Shown piece by piece: positions 62,215 to 64,000 of a stretch of DNA of 64,000 nt. Source of the DNA: Pseudomonas sp. S09G 359 (GTDB lineage Bacteria > Pseudomonadota > Gammaproteobacteria > Pseudomonadales > Pseudomonadaceae); the NCBI RefSeq assembly GCF_002843605.1, contig NZ_CP025263.1:1060501-1124500 (forward strand), written 5' to 3'. Every line of letters starts with the position of its first letter. Within the stretch, counting starts at the first letter, position 1. Under the pieces are notes generated by a model that did not search any database, was not told where the DNA came from, and saw only the letters and a list, made by a program, of their open reading frames with translations. Made by a program: the position numbers and the translations under genes.

Positions 62215-63377
62215 GGCTGCACCTTGGCATCGACGGTCTGGATCACTTGCGGCGGCTCCTTGAGCACCTCTACCTGGGAGCCGGCCTTGAGCCGCGACTG
62301 GCCGTCACTGACCAGCACGTCGCCGGCCTGCACGCCTTTGATAATGTTCAGGTCGCTGTCCTGGTAAGTCACTTGCACCGGTACCACGTCGACCTTGTCA
62401 CCGTTGACCCGGTACACGAAGTGCGAGTCCAGGCCGCGTTGCACCACGGTCGGCGGCACCACCAGGGCATTTTTATCGAGGGCGGTCTGGATCTTGATGG
62501 TCACCAGTTGCCCCGGCCACAGGCGCTGCGAGGCGTTATTGAACTCGGCCTTGGCGCGCAGGGTACCGGTGGTGGAGCTGATCTGGTTGTCGATCAGGCT
62601 CAGGTGGCCTTCGCCGAGCAAGTCGCCGGTCTGGCCGTCGGTGTCGGCGCCCATATAGGCGTCGACGCTGGCCTGGGTCGGTGCTGCGATCAGGCCTTGC
62701 AGGGTGGGCAGCATCTGTTGCGGCAGGGAAAACTCGACGGCAATCGGGTCGATCTGGGTCACGGAGAACAGGCCCTGGGTGTCGGCGGTGCGCAGGAAGT
62801 TGCCTTCATCTACGGTGCGAATACCGACGCGGCCGCTCACCGGGGAGCGAATTTGGGTGTAGGAAAGCTGCACTTGTGCCGAATCGATGGCCGCTTGGTT
62901 ACCTTGGGCGGTGGCCTTGAGCTGGTTGACCAGGGCTTGTTGCTGGTCATAGGTTTGCTTGGACACACCATCGTCGATGCTCAGCTCCTTGTAGCGCTTG
63001 AGGTTGACCAACGCTACCTGCAGCTGCGCCTGGCTCTCGCCCAGTTGGGCCTTGGCCTGGTCGAGGCTGGCGCGGATCGAGCGGTCATCGATGGTGGCCA
63101 GCAGGTCGCCGGCCTTGACCAGTTGACCTTCCTTGACCAGCAACTTGGTGAGAATGCCGTCGACTTGCGGGCGAATCACCACACTGTGCAACGACAACAC
63201 CGAGCCGATCCCGCTGACAAACCGTGGAATGTCCTGCTGTGCCACGCTCACCACCCGTACCGGAATCGCGCTGGGCGCCGCCAGTTTGGTCTTGGCCGGG
63301 CGCGTCAAGGCCCAGGCTGCAACGGCCAGCACCACGAGGACGCCCACGATCAGGGCGGTTTTGCGTTGAATGTGCAT
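62211..63377 (-). CDS. RND periplasmic adaptor (membrane fusion protein, MdtA-like)
   Basis: The 388-residue adaptor has an N-terminal membrane anchor (about 8-25, ALIVGVLVVLAVAAWAL) and a split lipoyl domain (VVIRPQVDGILTKLLVKEGQ and TQIRSPVSGRVGIRTVDEGN) enclosing a coiled-coil hairpin (about 103-165). A beta-barrel and a membrane-proximal domain follow. It bridges the RND pump to an outer-membrane channel. It is the first gene of the adaptor-permease-regulator-kinase operon; the palindrome at 63457 is about 80 bases upstream. Confidence 0.92.
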   Translation of the reverse strand: MHIQRKTALIVGVLVVLAVAAWALTRPAKTKLAAPSAIPVRVVSVAQQDIPRFVSGIGSVLSLHSVVIRPQVDGILTKLLVKEGQLVKAGDLLATIDDRSIRASLDQAKAQLGESQAQLQVALVNLKRYKELSIDDGVSKQTYDQQQALVNQLKATAQGNQAAIDSAQVQLSYTQIRSPVSGRVGIRTVDEGNFLRTADTQGLFSVTQIDPIAVEFSLPQQMLPTLQGLIAAPTQASVDAYMGADTDGQTGDLLGEGHLSLIDNQISSTTGTLRAKAEFNNASQRLWPGQLVTIKIQTALDKNALVVPPTVVQRGLDSHFVYRVNGDKVDVVPVQVTYQDSDLNIIKGVQAGDVLVSDGQSRLKAGSQVEVLKEPPQVIQTVDAKVQP

Positions 63378-63456
63378 GGGTGAGGCGCCAGGGCAAAGGT
63401 TGGAGGAGTGTGGGGTCTTTATAGCCTGCCAACCCGGTCAGCAAGGTGACTGCTAA

Positions 63457-63472
63457 CTGACAGCGCTGTCAG
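63457..63472. promoter_or_regulatory. Perfect 16-bp palindrome upstream of the RND operon (candidate response-regulator box)
   Basis: CTGACAGC/GCTGTCAG contains TGACA-N4-TGTCA, the half-site arrangement of CusR/CopR-family operators. GTCAGCAA also occurs nearby at 63437-63444 and 63469-63476. Binding by the operon's own regulator is inferred. Confidence 0.55.
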
Positions 63473-63589
63473 CAAAGGTCGACCATTCGTACAAGCGGTG
63501 GTTAAAGATCCGAGGCGGGCAGGTATACTGCGCACCAGCGTGGCCCGCAAGCCGGCCCCGCGTCATTTTCTGCACGTTCCGGAGCTTCC

Positions 63590-63823
63590 ATGACTTCCCC
63601 GACACAACCCCCTGTTGACGCGGCCGACCTCGTCGATCCGGCCGGCGCCGAAGGCGTTGAAAAAGCCGAGATCCCGGCGTTCAAGTTTCCCTTCAAACCG
63701 GGTGAGCTGGCCGGGGCCAAGAACGCCGCGCAGCCTTGGTACAAGAACGGCGCCAAGAACGGTCACACCAAGTCCCCGGGCATGGCCCCACCGGGCACCC
63801 GTCGCTCCATGGGTAAACGCTAA
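63590..63823 (+). CDS. Small basic conserved-looking protein (77 aa)
   Basis: The protein starts MTSPTQPPVDAADLVDPAGA, has a proline- and alanine-rich acidic first half and a basic second half (PWYKNGAKNGHTKSPGMAPP, then GTRRSMGKR). It appears disordered, with no signal peptide or membrane helix. The start has CCGGAG eight bases upstream. I recall similar short proteins in Pseudomonas but no function. It is divergent from the RND operon. A basic tail such as this could contact nucleic acid, but that is speculation. Confidence 0.7.
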   Translation: MTSPTQPPVDAADLVDPAGAEGVEKAEIPAFKFPFKPGELAGAKNAAQPWYKNGAKNGHTKSPGMAPPGTRRSMGKR

Positions 63824-64000
63824 GAGTAAAGAGTTGCGAGTCGTGTTGGCTTTTTCCTACACGACCTGTTTATCTTTCTGATTGAAGGCCTACGGCCCTT
63901 TCTTGAAAGCTTGCACTCCCTCTGCCCAACCTCGATGGTTTTTACCGAGGCTGGGTTTAGTGAGGCTGGTCTTTCCGGAAAAGGACGCTTCCCGTGGCCC
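63824..64000. other. Gene-free right edge
   Basis: No gene starts are credible in these 177 bases. An imperfect hairpin (CCCAACCTCG and CGAGGCTGGG at about 63926-63956) with a partial T-rich tail may terminate the small gene upstream. Confidence 0.35.

Overview
The window is chromosomal DNA from a Pseudomonas of the fluorescens group. The evidence is high GC with strong third-position bias, long GC-rich antisense shadow ORFs, fluorescens-type REP/REPIN repeats, an intact division and cell-wall (dcw) cluster in Pseudomonas order, and blocks resembling P. aeruginosa PA3921-PA3924 (acyl-CoA ligase, DUF1302, DUF1329, MalT-like regulator) and the lpoA-yraN-SIS-dolP block. No tRNA, 5S/16S/23S rRNA, CRISPR, prophage or complete insertion sequence was seen. 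These identifications rest on recognition by eye; no database search was run.

Region 1 (1-13.6 kb) holds mixed housekeeping and accessory genes. They are the 5' end of mqo, several small conserved-looking proteins, two lipoproteins (YajG-like and an M48 peptidase), a PlsC-like acyltransferase, a CPXCG / DUF2007 / SRAP gene row, a GDT1-type Mn exporter behind a yybP-ykoY manganese riboswitch, hprA-rsmC, and a LysE exporter. The region ends in a T6SS-type Tle1 phospholipase gene (DUF2235) sandwiched between two copies of a DUF3304 gene, its probable immunity proteins.

Region 2 (13.6-30 kb) is catabolic and sensory. A medium-chain acyl-CoA ligase, DUF1302 and DUF1329 envelope proteins and a MalT/LuxR regulator lie in a row. 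An MBL hydrolase, an OmpA lipoprotein, a chemoreceptor and a three-subunit membrane sugar dehydrogenase (tri-haem cytochrome c, Tat-exported small subunit, GMC flavoprotein) follow.

Region 3 (29.8-53 kb) is the cell-envelope core. On the minus strand are lpoA, yraN, a GmhA/DiaA-type SIS gene and dolP. Divergent from them are rsmI and rnpB, then mraZ-rsmH-ftsL-ftsI-murE-murF-mraY-murD-ftsW-murG-murC-ddlB-ftsQ-ftsA-ftsZ-lpxC, mostly with overlapping stop and start codons. Upstream of mraZ is a good sigma70 promoter followed by three GTGG repeats at 10-bp spacing, the expected MraZ operator. A terminator follows lpxC.

Region 4 (53-64 kb) holds a membrane diguanylate cyclase, an OprD-family porin with an orphan terminator in its leader, a roughly 725-bp inverted-repeat element, and a minus-strand operon of RND adaptor, RND permease, response regulator and sensor kinase. 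That operon is preceded by a perfect TGACA-N4-TGTCA palindrome. A small conserved-looking protein gene closes the window.

The observations most worth following are the interlocking inverted repeats downstream of the Mn riboswitch, the mosaic duplicated immunity genes around the Tle1 effector, the SRAP protein lacking two active-site residues, the inverted-repeat element abutting the kinase stop codon, and the self-operator candidate of the RND/two-component operon.
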